Assembly (NCBI RefSeq): GCF_027409185.1
Contig: NC_084474.1
Coordinates: 95,194,861 to 95,258,860, forward strand
Source of the DNA: Cynocephalus volans
Taxonomy: Eukaryota; Chordata; Mammalia; Dermoptera; Cynocephalidae
Reading direction: 5' to 3'
DNA length: 64,000 nt
Below are positions 1 to 12,930 of this stretch, piece after piece. The position numbers and the translations under genes were made by a program. Each line of letters begins with the position of its first letter. The first letter of the stretch is position 1. The notes under the pieces are model-generated. The model had not been told where the DNA came from. It made no database searches and worked only from the letters and a program-made list of their open reading frames with translations.

Positions 1-2432
1 GGTACTTCTGGACGGCCTGTGGTGACAGCACGTCTGGGTTCATCCTCAGTCGGTTGGAGCGCCATTCTGGCCCATTCCTATAGAGCACAGCTTGAGAGGC
101 AGCCCGAGCAAGCAGCTGGCCCCCAACCTGTACCCCACCTTCCTCGTCCACAAGGGGAATCTTCCCTGGAGGGGTGGTCTCTTCTGCAAGGGACGAGGTT
201 GACCCTCCTGTGAAGCTTTGCCCACTTCACCCACACCTGCCCCAGACGGGGAGGCCCTGGCTGGCCTCTCATCTCCCTGCCCTTCCTTTTCTGATCTTCT
301 GCCCCATGTCAGCAACACCTGCCTGTCTCTGTGACGTGTCCCCATCTTCTGTAGGGCAGGGACCAACCGCATCTCTCAAAATATCCTCAAAATACCGCCG
401 AGAGCACATGGAGCTCCCTGGATGTGCTCCAGTGAGTGAAGGGCAGGGATTGACACCCTCAGCCACTTTATGCAAAAATCCCTTCTTTATCTATGGCTAG
501 CGTCCAGCAAATATTGTTCGTGATCACAGGCACATGTACTTTCACCGAATGTACCCATTCGGGACGTCCAAATGCAGGTTGCACAAATACAGACAAAACA
601 GTGTGGCTGGTTAGCTCAGCTGGTTAGAGGGCAGCCTTATAACACCAAGGTCACAGGTTCAGATCCCCATACTAGCCAGCACCAAAAACACAAGAACAAA
701 CAAAAAAACAAACAAAACAGCCATGTAAATATATAAAATTGGACACAAAGACGCATGCAAACACATGTGCACGCATACACACACTCACATGCATGCACAC
801 AAGTACACCCCTTCCTTCAGATGTACCGGTCCAACCTTCCCCCAGACCTGCCCTCTGGGTTGGGTCTTCCTTCCAGGTCTCCTCAGTTCAGAGGCTCCCA
901 TCAGACATGCCCATTTCTCTAAACCCCACTGTTCCGAAGAGAATTCGCTTCCTGACGGGAGGTGGGGCAGCCGTGAACACTCTGACCTTCCTCCTTTCAC
1001 CTTCCTCCCGCCCTAATTTCCACCTTTTTGCAGTTGATGGACTCCAGGCCCCATCTTCTGCCTGCCTTCCTGACCAGGTGTGCCACGCTTTCCACGGGGG
1101 ACGAAACGTGCCCCAGGGCAACCACCCCACTTTGGCTTCCGTTCTGAGAGCAAAAGAGTCCGCGACCACCTTGATCTCCATGGCACTTGTCCCCAGGACT
1201 GTATCCCCCAAAGCAAGGGACTGCCTTGGCTCCAGGAGCCAAGGGCACCCTGGGGGTGGGGTGCAGCCCTGGGGACCTCAGGTGCTGGCGCACGCTGACT
1301 CGGACCTCGGGCCAGTGACTCCCCTTCTCAGGGCCTCAGTTTCCTCCCCTGCAGGAAGGAGAGTCACCGCCCTGCAGAGGGAGCTCCTGCCAGGCCTGCG
1401 CAGGCCAGCTGCCCCCTCACTGCAAGTGCTCATTGTTCATCTGTCGTCTGAGAAGGTGCCCCCTGCATTTCTCTGCTCCGGTCCTGCTGCCCCCGGCCTC
1501 GGGACACACATGGCACCCATGGCAAGGCACTCATCGGGTGCTGGTGGTCCCCTGTCTTCACCCCAATAGGCCCCAGGGCAGCTGTGCTTTGGGGGTCTCC
1601 TCTGTCTCCCCACCCTCCTTCCTCCTCATGCGGACTCGCCCCTCACAGCAAGAACACGCCACATTTGTGCCCGTGATGGTGTCTGTAGGCCAGCCATGGT
1701 TCCGGAACATTCCGGCAAGGGTGCAGGCCTTCCGCCTGCTGCAGCCTCTCCACGTCCTCCGGCAGCATCACGGCCACCCTTCGTGTTCCTCCCATGTCAT
1801 CTCTGTGGATAAAGCACAGAGCCCTGAGTGAAGTCCCGTCCTGTCCTGAGCCCCACTCTGCAAAACCAACCCCTCTGTCTCCTATTTGAGCTCTCCCCTC
1901 TCCTGGACTGTGGCTTTACTGCAGGACGTTCCTCCTGCTGTCCCCTGAAACCTCTCCAACTTTAGTGCCTCTGAGCTCTGTCCTCTGAGCAGTGAGCCAC
2001 GAAGAGCCTTTGTCTCCACCAGCAGAGCAGAGGCGCAGACCAGCAACCACCATGCTCCCTCCCTGCCTTCCTCGGGTGCAGAGCACAAGCACCCACCGGG
2101 AACGGGCAGCACTGTGTGCCTGGCAAGGGCTGGGCAGCACGCAGGGCCTGAAAATTCTGGGCGTTCTCAGCCAGGGACCAGGGAGGGCTTTACCTGAAAA
2201 TGGGCCCCAGCTCCTGGAAGGTCCGATGCGTCTCCAGGTGAAAGTTCTCATGGCCCCGCTCCTTCCAGATCTGCAGCAGCCTCAGATACTTGTTGCCAGG
2301 CTGCTGGGGAATGGCTTCGAAGGGCAGCACTGCCTTGGGCGCCAGAGCGGCTCTGCTGCCCAGTGTCCGTGCCCTGTGCAGGCACAGCCAGGGCCCTGCC
2401 GTCCTCACATCCACCTTTGCCCTGAAGGCCAT
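1..2432 (-). CDS. CYP11B1: CYP11B copy 1, partial (exons 1-3; steroid 11-beta-hydroxylase family)
   Basis: Mitochondrial P450 of the CYP11B family, which hydroxylates 11-deoxysteroids in the adrenal cortex. Exon 1 is 2432-2194, exon 2 is 1802-1647 and exon 3 begins at 77 and runs off the window edge; introns are GT-AG. This encodes residues 1 to about 157: a presequence of about 24 residues rich in Arg and Ala, then the N-terminal region including EPW at 114-116 and NGPEW at 133-137. Exon lengths equal those of the complete copy downstream. Seven coding differences from that copy are visible in 472 bases, five changing residues (44 Gln, 70 Arg, 109 Cys, 126 Lys, 140 Asn here). The start has a TATA box 37 bases upstream and matches the family N terminus. 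No frameshift or stop is seen. The B1 assignment rests on position only, because the discriminating residues lie outside the window. Confidence 0.88.
602..711 (+). mobile_element. tRNA-derived SINE (tRNA-Ile-like) in intron 2 of CYP11B copy 1
   Basis: A tRNA-like body of about 80 bp carries a box A (TTAGCTCAGCTGG), a box B (GGTTCAGATCC) and a tRNA-Ile-like TATAACACCAAGGTCA stretch. An A-rich tail follows. Nine-base target-site duplications ACAAAACAG flank it (593-601 and 712-720). It is antisense to the gene and shared with the other copy, so it predates the duplication. The CYN family of colugos is my best guess. Confidence 0.85.
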
Positions 2433-2569
2433 CCCGATCCTCCCTCCACCCCCACTCAGCACAAATCCTTTTATCCTGTCGGGGGACCTGCACTGGCAGA
2501 CTGATCACGTCATGAGAGATAGTGTCCCTGGAGCTGCCAGAGAAACTGGGGCAGGGGTCAGGGCTGGAG
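2433..2569 (-). promoter_or_regulatory. CYP11B copy 1 core promoter (TATA, CRE/Ad1, Ad5-like)
   Basis: Read on the minus strand, the steroidogenic TATA variant GATAAAA is at 2475-2469. The cAMP-response (Ad1) element TGACGTGA is at 2512-2505, and an Ad5/NBRE-like CTCCAGCCCTGACCCC is at 2569-2554. Order and spacing match the known human CYP11B promoters. The TATA position implies a very short 5' UTR. Confidence 0.8.
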
Positions 2570-2765
2570 TCCCTCAGCTGGAGTTGGAGGAAGGAGATGG
2601 TCAGGTGCCTGGTGCCCATTTCTGCAGGAGCTGCTGAGAGGAGGGTGCTGAGAGCAGCTGCCAGGTCAGGATTGGGGGCTGAATGAGGTGGAGGGTGCGG
2701 GGCAGAGGCCTGTCCCTCCTCCCCTGGGTGAGAGGAGCAAGATGGATGGGCCTTATCTTATCAAG

Positions 2766-2851
2766 CGTCCTAGATCATTCATCTGCTTCTCGGAAGAAGC
2801 AAACAGGCGGAAGGGGGAAGGAGTTTGCATTAATCATTTTAACCCACATGT
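2766..2851. repeat. Ancestral upstream flank of copy 1, interrupted by L1
   Basis: These 86 bases align with 54962-55045 at roughly 75% identity and include the shared words GGGGAAGGAGT and CCCACATGT. In the paralogous flank the sequence then runs on without interruption. Here it breaks at CCCACATGT and resumes at 23717. It is therefore the left edge of the L1 insertion site. Confidence 0.7.
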
Positions 2852-4292
2852 AAGTAATTGTTTACTCTTTAACATTTTATTTATTTTTAATTAACAGATA
2901 AAAATTGTATACATATCGATTGTGTACAAGGTGATGTTTTGAAATTGGTATATGTTGTATTAGGGCTAAATTGAGCTTAACAGCTTATATATCACTTCAC
3001 ATACTTCGTTTTTTGCGTGTGGTGAGCACACCAAGTCTCTCCTGGGTATTTTCAAGTGCACAGTACACTGTAATTAACTGGCCGCTCCGTGTTGCACCAT
3101 AAGCATCTTGAACTCGTTCCTCCTGGTAACTAAAATGTAGTATCCGTTGACCAGCACTTCCCAGACGCCCCTGCTCCAACCCCGGTAACCAGCACTTTAC
3201 TCTCTTCTTCTACTAGTTTCACTTTTTTAGAGAGATCTGTGGTACTTGTCTTTCTGTGCCTGGCTTTTGTCACGGAGCATAATGTCCTCCAGTCAGTATG
3301 TCATCCATGCGGCTGCAAATGACACAATTTCCTTCTTTTGAGGCTACATCGTACTCCGTTGTGTGTATACATCACTTTTTCTTCGTGTATTCATCAGCTG
3401 AAGGGACACTACGGTTGATTTCGTATCTCAGGTATTGAGAGTAATGCTGCAATGGACGTGGAAGTGCACCTTGGACAGACCTATTTCACTTCCTTTGGAT
3501 ATAGTTGTATTATTTTGGGATCACATGTAGTTCTATTTTTAATTTTTTGAGGAACTTCCATTGTGCGTCCATAATGTCTAGCGTGATGTACATGCCACCA
3601 ACAGGGTGCAAGGGTTCCCTTTCTCCAAATACTTACCAACGCTTGTTATCTTTTCTGTTCACAATAGTCATTCTAACAGGTGTCAAGCAATATCTCAGTA
3701 TGGTTTTAATTTTCCTGTCCCTAATGATTAGTGATGTTGAGCATTCTTTCATATACCTGTTGGCCATTTGTATGTCTTCTTTTGAGAAAAGTCTTTTGAG
3801 GTCCTTTACCCATTTTTAATCCAGTTATTTGATTTTTTCCTATTGAGTTGTTTGAACTTCTCATATATTTTGAATATTAAGATGTATGCTTTGTCAGATG
3901 CATAGATTACAAATATTTTCTTCCATTCTGTAGGTTATTTCTTCACTCTTTCAATGATTTCCTTGGTTTGCAGAAGCTTTTGAGTTTGAAGTATTTCCAT
4001 TTGTCTATTTTCATTTGTGTTACCTGTGCTTTTGGGTTAATATCCAAAAAATCATTGCCCCCAACAGTGTGATGGCATTTTTTCTTCATGTTTTCTTGTA
4101 GGAGTTTTACAATTTGAGGTTTTGTGTTTAAGTCTCTAATCCATTTTGAGTTGTTTTTTGCATATGAAGTGCGATAATGCCCAATTTCACCCTTTTGCAT
4201 GTGTATATCCATTTTTCTCACGTCCATTTATTGAAGAGACTTTTTGCCATTGTTTATTCTTGACACCTTGAAAAAAAAAATCAATTGACCGT

Positions 4293-4731
4293 TGGAGGAA
4301 AATGAAGGAGAACACCTGTTAAAGGTGGAGGGACTCTTGCTCTCCAGGATTTAGACTGTGTCAGCAGAAATGCAAAAGGACTGGGTCAGCAAGAATTCGC
4401 AAAGCTCAACCGCAAACCATAGACTTTCTCTCGAGTTACCTTGGAGACAGGGAGGTATGGGAGGGGTTTACAGCTGGCTAAAACATATATAAGATATGCT
4501 TTTACCCAATAAAGTTGCTTAGTGTGTGCACTGAGCCCCAGAACTTTGTGTCTGGTCTGTGGTTGACCACCACCCCAGGTGGCAGCCCCTAGCTCAAGGC
4601 GTGCCTTGATCAACTCACCTTACTGCAGTCTCTTGGCAGGGCTGCATGCAGCCCTGCTCCCTGAGGGACTCCTGGCAGAGGCTACATGTAGTCCTGCCTC
4701 CTGAGACATCCAAGACTGAGAGAAAAGTGCA
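4293..4731 (+). mobile_element. Solo LTR of an endogenous retrovirus, 439 bp
   Basis: The element begins TGGAGG and ends GTGCA, the TG...CA termini of an LTR. It is flanked by six-base target-site duplications GACCGT (4287-4292) and GACCAT (4732-4737) inside L1-1, whose sequence continues across the gap. AATAAA at 4508-4513 on the plus strand sets the orientation. Six-base duplications suggest a class II (betaretrovirus-like) element, which is inference. No internal viral genes remain. Confidence 0.8.
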
Positions 4732-7700
4732 GACCATAGGTGCATGAATTTATTTCTGGGCTCGCCACTCTGATCCATTGACCTGTGTATCTGTTTTTAT
4801 GCCAGTACCGTGCTGTTTTGGTTCCTATAGCTTTGTGGTGTGTTTTGAACTCAGGTAGTGGATGTCTCCTGTTTGTTCTTTATTGCTCAAAATTGCTTTG
4901 GCAATTTGGAATCTTTTGTGGTTCCATAAGAATTTTAAAATTGTTTTTTGCTACTTCTGTGAAAAATGTCATTGGACTTTTAATGTGGATTGCATTGGAT
5001 CTGTAGATCACTTTGGGTGATATGAACACTTTAACAACATAAATTCTTCAGATCTATGAACACGGAATATCTGTCCATTTATTTTTGTCCTCTTGAATAT
5101 ATTTCATTAATATGTTATAGTTTTCAGTATACGGTCCTTTCACCACCTTTGTTAAATTTATTTCTAATGTAATAAATTTTTTAAATTTTTATTTCAACTT
5201 ACACACTGTAATTGTACATACTTATGGGGTACAATCTGATATTTTGATATATATATATGTTGTACAGTAATCATGCCAGGGTAGTTGATATATCAATCAA
5301 ATCATGCATTTATCATTTTCATGTAGCAAAAACATTCAAAAGCCTCTCCTATTATGTAATGTACAAAACTTTACTGATAACTATAATCACCCTACTGTGC
5401 AATAAAGCAGCAGAAATTATTCCTCCTATCTAATTGTAATTTTACACCTATTGCCCAGCCTTTCCCTATTATCACCAGTCTCTGGCAACCACTGTTTTAT
5501 TCTTTGCCTCTATAACAGCAAAATTCCACATATGAGTGAGGTCACATGGTATTTGTCTTCCTTTGCCTGGCTTTCTTCTAACATAATGTCCTCCAAGTCC
5601 ATCCATTCTGCCACAAATGACAGGATTTCATTCTTTTTATTTCTGCATAGTATTTCATTGGGTATATATCCCAACTTTCTTTAAGTTCATTCATCTGTTG
5701 TTGGACTCCTAGGTTGATTCCATGTCTTGGCTATTGTAGATTGTGCTGCAGTAAACATTGGAGTGCAGATATCTCTTTGACATACTGACTTCGTTTCCTT
5801 TGGTTACATACCCAGTAGTGGGATTGCAGGGTCATATGGCAGTTCTATTTTTAATTTTTGAGAAGCCTCTGTACTGTTTTCCATAGTGGCTCTGCTAGTT
5901 CACACTCCCGCCAGCAGTGCACAGGGCTCCCTTTTCTGCACGTCCTTTCCAACACTTGTGTTCTTCTGTCTTTTTGATAATGGCCGTTCTAACTGGAGTG
6001 AGGTGGTATCTCATTGTTTCGATTTATGTTTCCCTGATGATTAGTGATGTTAAGTATTTTTTCATGTGCCTGTTTGCCATTTGTATGTCTTCTTTTCAGA
6101 CATGTCTATTAAGATCCTTTACACATTTGTTAATTGGGTTATTTGGTTTTTTCTTGTTGAGTTGCTTAAGTTCCTTATGTACTCTGGATATTAACCCCTT
6201 ATCAAATGTATAGTTTGAAAATATTTTCTCTCATTCTGTAGGTTGTCTGTTCATTCTGTTAATGGTGTCCTTTGATGTACAAAAGCTTTTTGGTCTGATA
6301 TAATCCCACTAGTCTATTTTTGCTTTTATCGTTTATGCTTTTGAAGTCTTGTTTTAAAAAATCCTTGCCCAGCCCCATGTCATGGATTGTTTCCCTATGT
6401 CTTTTTCTAATAGTTTCATAGTTTCAGGAATCCATTTTGAGTTGATTTTTGTATATAGTGAGAGGTAGGGGACTAGTTTTATTCTTCTGCGTGTGGATAT
6501 CCAGTTTTCCCAGCACCATTTATTGAAGAGATTGCCCAATATGTATTCTTGGTACCTTTGTAAAAGATCATTTGGCTGTAAATGAATGAATTAATTTCTG
6601 GAGCTCTCTATTCTGTTCCATTGGTCTGTGTGTCCATTTTTAAGCCAGTACCATGCAGTTTTGGTTACTACAGTTTTAATAATTTGATGTCAGGTAGTGT
6701 GATGTTTCCAGATTTGTTCATTTTTTTCAGGATTTCTTTTACTACTTAGAGTCTTTGGTTCCATATGAATTTTAGGGTTGTACATTTCATTGAAGCATGT
6801 CATTCGTATTTTAACAGGAATTGCATTAAATCTTTAGGTCACTTTGGGTAGAATAACAATTTTAACTATATTAATTCTTCCAATCTACGAACATGGAATA
6901 TCTTTCCATTTACTTATGTCCTCCTCAATTTCTTTCTTCAAAGTTTTATTGCGTTTATTGTAGAGGTCTTTCACCTCCTTGGTCAAGTTCATTTCTAGAT
7001 ATTCATTTTTTTTGTATATGTCATAAAAGGAATTGTTTTCTTGATTTCTTTTTTAGGGAGTTCACTATTAGTATGTAGAATGCTACTGACTTTTGTATGT
7101 TGATTTTAAATCCCACAACTTTACTGAGTTTGTTTATTAGTTCTAACACTTTTATTGGTGGAGTCTTTAGGGTTTTCTATATCATCTACATGCAGGGACA
7201 GTTTGAATTCCTCCTTTCCAATTTGGATGCCTTTTATTTCTTCCTCTTATCTAATTGCTCTGGCTAGGACTTCCAGTGTTATGTTGAATAGAAGTGGTGA
7301 AAGTGGGCATCCTTGAATTGTTCTGGTCTAAGAGGGAAAACTTTCAGGTTTTCCCCATTCATTATGATGCTAGCTGTGGGTTTATCTTACATGGACTTCA
7401 CTGTGTCGAGGTACATATGTTCAGTACCTCATTTGTTAAGAGTGTTTATCATGAAGGAATGTTGAATTTTGCTAAATGCTTTTCCTGCATCAATTGAAAT
7501 GACCATATGGTTTTTGTTTTTCTTTCTGTTAATGTGGTGTATCCTATTTATTGATTTGCATAGGTTAAACCATCCTTGCATCCCTGTGATAAATCCCACT
7601 TGATCATAGTGAATGATCTTATTAATGTGCTGTTGGATTCAGTTTGCTACTATCTTATTGAGAATTTTCACATCTATGTTTACCACGAATATTGGCCTAT

Positions 7701-9921
7701 AATTTTCTTTTTCTGTTGTGTCCATGTCCTCTTTTAGAATCACAGTAATGCTGGCGATATAAAATTAGTTAGGAAGTGTTCCCTCCTCCTCACTGGAATA
7801 ATCTGGAGAGAATTGGTGTTAGTTCTTCCTTAAATGTTTGGTAAAAATCAGCAGTGAAACCATCAGGTCCCAGGCTTTGCTTTAATGAAAGACTTATTAC
7901 TGATTTAATCCCCTCATTTGTTATGATCTTTTCAGATTTTCTATTTTTTCATAATCTAATCTTGTAGATTGTATTTGTCCAGGAATTTATCTATTTCTTC
8001 TGTGTTATTAAATTTGTTGGCATATAGTTTTTCATAATAGATTCTTCTGATCCTTTGTGTTCTGTGGCGTCAGTTGTGATGTCTCCTTTTTCATTTGTCA
8101 TTTTATTTTAATTTTCTCTTTTTTTCTTGGTTAGTCTGGCTGAAGGTTTCTCAATTTTATATATCTTTTCAAAAACCAACTCTTCATTTTGTCAATTTTT
8201 TCACTTGTTTTTGTTTGTTTGTTTTGATTTCATTTATTTCTGCTCAGAGCTTTATTATTTCTTTCCTTCTGACAATTTTGTGTGTAGTTTGTTGTTATTT
8301 TCTAGTTTCTTTAGATGCAATATTAGGTTATTAGAAATCTTTCTTATTTTTTGATATAGGAATTTATTGCTGCAAATTTTCCACTTAGAAGTGCCTTTGC
8401 CGTATTTCGCAAGTTTTGGTATGATGTGTCTCCATTGTCATTTATCACAAAGGATTTGTTAATTTCCCTTTTAATTTCTTCATTTTCCCATTGGTTATTT
8501 AGGAGCATGTTGTTTAATTTCCATGAGTTTGTAAAGTTTCCAAAGTCTTTCTTCTTGTTGATTTTCAGTTTTTTACCATTGTGTTTAAAAAAGATACCTG
8601 CTATGATCTCTGTCTTTTAAGATTTGTGTAGACTTGATTTGTGGCCTAATATGTGATCTATTCTAGAGACATTCCATGTGCAGCTGAGAAAAATGTGTAT
8701 TCTGCAGCTGTTGGATGTAACGTTCTGTAAATTTCTGTAAGGTCCATTTGGTCTGTGGTGTAGTTTAAATCAGATGTTTGTTTATTTTCTGTCTAGATGA
8801 TATGTTCATTGTTGAAAGTGGGGTATGAAGTCCCCTAATATTATTGAATTGCAATCTGTCTCTCCCCTTAGGTCTAATAATGTTTGCTTTATATATTTGG
8901 GTGCCACAGCATTGGGTGCACATATATTAACGTGTGTTCTTTTCTTGTGTTGAGTTGATCTCTTTCCTTATATAATGACTTGCTTTGTCTCTTTTTACAG
9001 TTGTTGATTTAAAATCTATATTATATGATATATGTATGGCTACTCCTGCTTGCTTTTGGTTTCCATTTGTGTAAGATATCTTTTCCAGCCCTTTTACTTT
9101 CAGTCTGTGTTTATCTTTAACAGTTAGGGGAGTCTCTTGTAGGTAGCATATTGTTGAATCTTATTTTTTATCCATTCAGCCACTTTATGTCTTTTCATTG
9201 GAAAGCTTAATTCATTGACATTCACGATTACTACTGATAAGGGAGAACTTATTTCTGCCATTTTCTTCATTTTTTTTTCCTGGTTGTTTTGTAGATCCTT
9301 TGTTTTTTTCATTTTCTGTTGTTATTTACCTTTGTGGATTGGTGACTTTCTGTGGTACTAAGCTTTGTTTTCTCTTTCTCATTTATGTATCTGCTGTAAT
9401 TTCTTTTTTTGTGTGTACCTTGGGGCTAACATAAGGAGTCTTGTAGATCTAATAAACCATCTTAAGCTGATAGCAATTTAACTTTGGTTGCATGAAAATA
9501 CTCTAAACTCCCCTCCCCCCCCCACACACAAAAAATTTATATTTTTGTTGCCTTAATTTACACTTATATCTACTGTATATTCCTTGGCCAGACTAGTTGT
9601 AGCTATTGTTGTTTTTTGACAATTTTGACTTTGAACCTTTATACTAGGGAATTGGAGGATTTACATTGTACCATTACTTAACAGAAGAATTCTGAGTTTG
9701 AATTATGAATTTATCGTTTCTGGTGAGTTTTGTATTTTGAAATGTTTTCATAATAGTGATTATCATCTTTTCATTTCCACTTGTAACACTGTCTGAAGCA
9801 TTTCTTACAAGGCTGGTCTAGTAATGAATTCCCTCTGCTGCTTGTCTGGGAAGGTCTTTATTTCTCCCTTAGTTCTGAACTATAACTTTGCTCAATAAAG
9901 TATTATTGGCTCACAGTTTTT

Positions 9922-10538
9922 TGTTGCTTTGCCTCCCATGGATTTGTCAACCATTTTCACCTGGGCAATGGAGCTGCCAAAGATTACTCAAAGCCCATCT
10001 CTTCTGAGTGGTGAGAAGCCCCCAAAAGGGTTTAATCTCCTGGAACCCTCAAGATAGAGGCATTCCTTCCATTTGGGAAATTAACCACGAATTGGGGTTG
10101 TCTTTCTGCATTTATTCTCCATACCAGGAAGTTACAGGAAGAGAACATAGGTGGGGTTTTGCTAAGTATAGTTTAACAAGTTTAACAACAGAAGCTGGTA
10201 ACATTCAGCAGGACAAGCAAGGTGACATTCCATAATGCAATTTTCAAGAAGTTAAGTCAGTCCACCAACAAAAGCTTGATCTTAGCAAGCATTCTCTTCT
10301 TATGGCAATTTCCCAGTATCTTTACATATCAATCACGAACCTGTGTGTCCTTTGAGCCAGCAACCTTGTTTTGCTACAATTCTTTATCTGACAACAGAGA
10401 GTAGCCTGGGAAAAGTTTCCTGTCACCTCTAAAGTTAACATTTTGTAGGTACTTTTAAGAAGCTAGGCTAAACTGAAAACTGCAGGGCTTTGGAAAACCA
10501 GGCCCTGTGAAATACATCTGCTTTATGTATACTCCACA
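9922..10538 (-). mobile_element. Solo LTR (family 2, copy A), 617 bp, inside L1-2
   Basis: Plus-strand ends are TGTTGCTTTG and CTCCACA, with six-base target-site duplications GTTTTT at 9916-9921 and 10539-10544. It is clearly the same family as 17734-18296. AATAAA lies on the minus strand at 10116-10111 and at the equivalent place in the other copy, which suggests minus orientation. No internal retroviral sequence is present. Confidence 0.85.
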
Positions 10539-11299
10539 GTTTTTTTCTTTCAGCACTTTGAATATACTTTGAAGATTTCTGTTTGGTTCTTTTTTATGAT
10601 CTCTATCTCTTTGTTAAATTTCTCATTCAGATTGTAAATTGTTTTCCTGATTTTGTTGAACTATTCCTCTGTGTTCTCTTGTATCTCATTAAGGTCCCTT
10701 AAGATTGTTATTTGAAATTGCTTTATAGGCATTTCATAACTACCCCTTTCTTTGGCGACTGTTACTGGAGACTTACTGTATTCCTTTGAGGGTGTCATTT
10801 TCCTTGGTTTTTCATGTTTCTTGTGTCCCTACATCTAATTTTATAGAGTGGATTACATAGGAATGACCTTTTCCCATAGGTGGATCCTGGAGTATCTGCT
10901 GGGTATGTTGCATTGGCTTTAGTTTTGTGTGGACTCAGTAGCATAGTCTCTGTGCAGTTTCTTTGGTTGTAATCCTCTTCAGTAATGTCTGAAAGAATTT
11001 GTGCCAACACTGGCACTGTTTTGCTGGGTTAGAGATTCCAGGCTGGTTGTTCAGCCAGGCCTGACAGAAGGCCAACCAGCTGTTTGGAAGTCTTTCTGAG
11101 GCTTAGAGTCACTCCCTGACCAGCCATCGGGTCAGGCTTGGGCATGCAGCTCTGAGATTGTCATGTCTCTCCCAGGGATAGGTGTACTGCTTGATGAGCT
11201 TTTATGCTAGAAACAGGTGAGCCTGGGTATGGAGTGCAGGGGTCATATGGCTCTCCAAAGGGCTCTCAAAGGAGTGGATGCCACTGTCTGGCCAGGAAC

Positions 11300-12110
11300 T
11301 GGCATGTATGGGCACAGCAGGGCCAGGCAGGGGGATGCAGAGCTGCCACCCAATCCGCTGTTAAGCAGGGGCAGGTGTGTGGAGGTGCAGCAGGGCCCAG
11401 CAGCTCTGTGGAGAGCCACCAGATGGAGGTGGAACCACTGTCTGACCTGCTTTCCAGCAGGGAACAGGCGTGCACTGGTGCAGCAGGGCCCAGCCGTTCC
11501 ATGGAGGGCCACTGGATCAGTAGTAGACTCTGGAGCAAGTCTGCAGGAGTATAGGAAGGCCCAGCAGCTCTGTGGCCCACAAGTGGGGGGCAAGGCTGCT
11601 GTCTGCTTCACTGTTGGGCAAAGAATAGGCCTACACCAGAGCAGCAGGACCCTGCAGCTCTGTGGAGGGCTGCTGAATCAGATGTTGAGTCTGGAGTAAG
11701 CCTGCAAGGGATCAGCAGGGCCTGGCATATCTGTAGAGGCCTGACATGGAGGGTCAAGGCCACTGCCTGATCTGCTGCTGGTCAGGGAGCAGGTGTACAC
11801 TGGCGCAGCAGTACCTGCCAGCTCTGTAGAGTGCCATTGGATCAGCTGTTGAGCCTGGATGCAGCCAGGCCCAGCAGCTCTGTAGAGGCCTGCAGTGGGA
11901 AAGAAAAGTCCCTGCCCTATCCACATTCAGTCAGAGAGCAGGTATACACTACTGCAGCAGGCCCCAGTGGCTCTATAGAGGCCTGCATTCCCATGGCTGT
12001 TTGTCAGGGATCGGTTGTACAATGGTGTAGCAGGCCACTGTGGCTCTGTGGAGAGCTGCAGGAGGAGGTGGAGCTACTGCTGGACTAGCTGCATCCAATA
12101 CAGGCACCTG
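11300..12110 (-). repeat. Diverged tandem units in the L1-2 5' UTR
   Basis: The words CAGCAGGGCCCAGCAG and CAGCTCTGTGGAG, followed by an AGGCCT- or GAGGGCC-like block, recur irregularly about every 100-170 bases. The block is GC-rich unlike the AT-rich ORF regions beside it. This is typical of older mammalian L1 5' UTRs, which serve as internal promoters. It is too diverged to set an exact period by eye. Confidence 0.6.
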
Positions 12111-12930
12111 TGGGCTCAGCAGGCCTGTGGCTGTGCAGGGCACGTGCATGTACATGTGGTAGCCCACCACTTATTGGCAGCTTACCCTCTGTGCAGGTCT
12201 GCCTGCTCACCTGTGGGGTGAGGAGATGTTGTGTGGGTTCAAACTCTGGGGTCTTGGTCTTTCTGTCTGGCCTACGCTCCAGACTGCCTGGGTCATGGTA
12301 CTGCCAGCACCTGTATGAACACGGTAGAATGCAGGTAGGTCCTCAGGATGGAGAGTCAGCTTTCACCAGCCCCCAGGGCAGAGCACACTCTAGCTCTTGC
12401 CGTGGATGCAGTTTCAGGATGGTGCTGTGCTGTAGCTGCTTAGGGTGGGAGGGCACTTGCTCTCCCTGGGCATAACTGCAAGGCTACGAAGTTGCACACA
12501 CTCCCAGCTGTTCTCCAGCTGGGTTTGGAGCCTGAGAGGGTAGGGGAACTGTCTTGTGGCAGGGATTCCTAGAGTTTGTGACAGTAGTGGAAACAGTTGG
12601 GGTTTTTCCAGCTTACCTTCTCTCTGCCTGACTGCAAGGCAGAGCAAGGAGGCTGGCTCTGCTCTCTACGGTGCTTTTCTGGTCTGAACACTCCAGACGG
12701 ATTTCATCACTCCCCAGTGCTCTGCAGCATATTTCTTCCAGTCGTTCTCGTCAAGATGTAGTTGTTTCTTCCCTTGGTCTCTTCAGGGGGTTGGGGAGCG
12801 AATGCTAGACAACTCTACTCAGCATCGTGACCCACCCTCTTTTAATATTTTTGAAGCTATTATGAATGGAATCATTTTCTTAATTTCTTTTTTGAGTACT
12901 TTGTTTTAGTATATAGAAATGCTACTAACT

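Larger units (their letters stand above)
1..2765. repeat. Segmental duplication, copy 1 (CYP11B 5' half and promoter)
   Basis: This block aligns with 28357-31120 at a nearly constant offset (28,356 at the left end), about 97% identical by eye with only small indels. It covers exons 1-3, introns 1-2, the intronic SINE and about 330 bp of promoter. Similarity stops abruptly at 2765, after a shared TTATCTTATCAAG. The left end is set by the window edge. Confidence 0.95.
5172..12840 (-). mobile_element. L1-2: near-full-length antisense L1 inside L1-1
   Basis: Read on the minus strand from 12840, this has a 5' UTR (12840 to about 11000), an ORF1-like region (about 11000-9700 with an LTR inside) and ORF2 (about 9330-5600). 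A 3' UTR ends in an A/T-rich tail near 5172. The L1-1 sequence before 5172 continues after 12840. Without the LTR it is about 7.05 kb. Many stops and frameshifts make it inactive. I could not define clean target-site duplications, so edges are accurate to about 15 bases. Confidence 0.78.

Noticed and set aside
601..680. Possible functional tRNA-Ile gene
   Set aside because: The tRNA-like fold is degraded, an A-rich tail and target-site duplication follow, and the same sequence occurs in four places. It is a SINE.
739..1569. A 276-codon plus-strand open frame, matched by one at 29095-29925
   Set aside because: Both lie in CYP11B intron 2, antisense to the gene, in GC-rich sequence. Their agreement reflects the 97% duplication. 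No recognisable domain.
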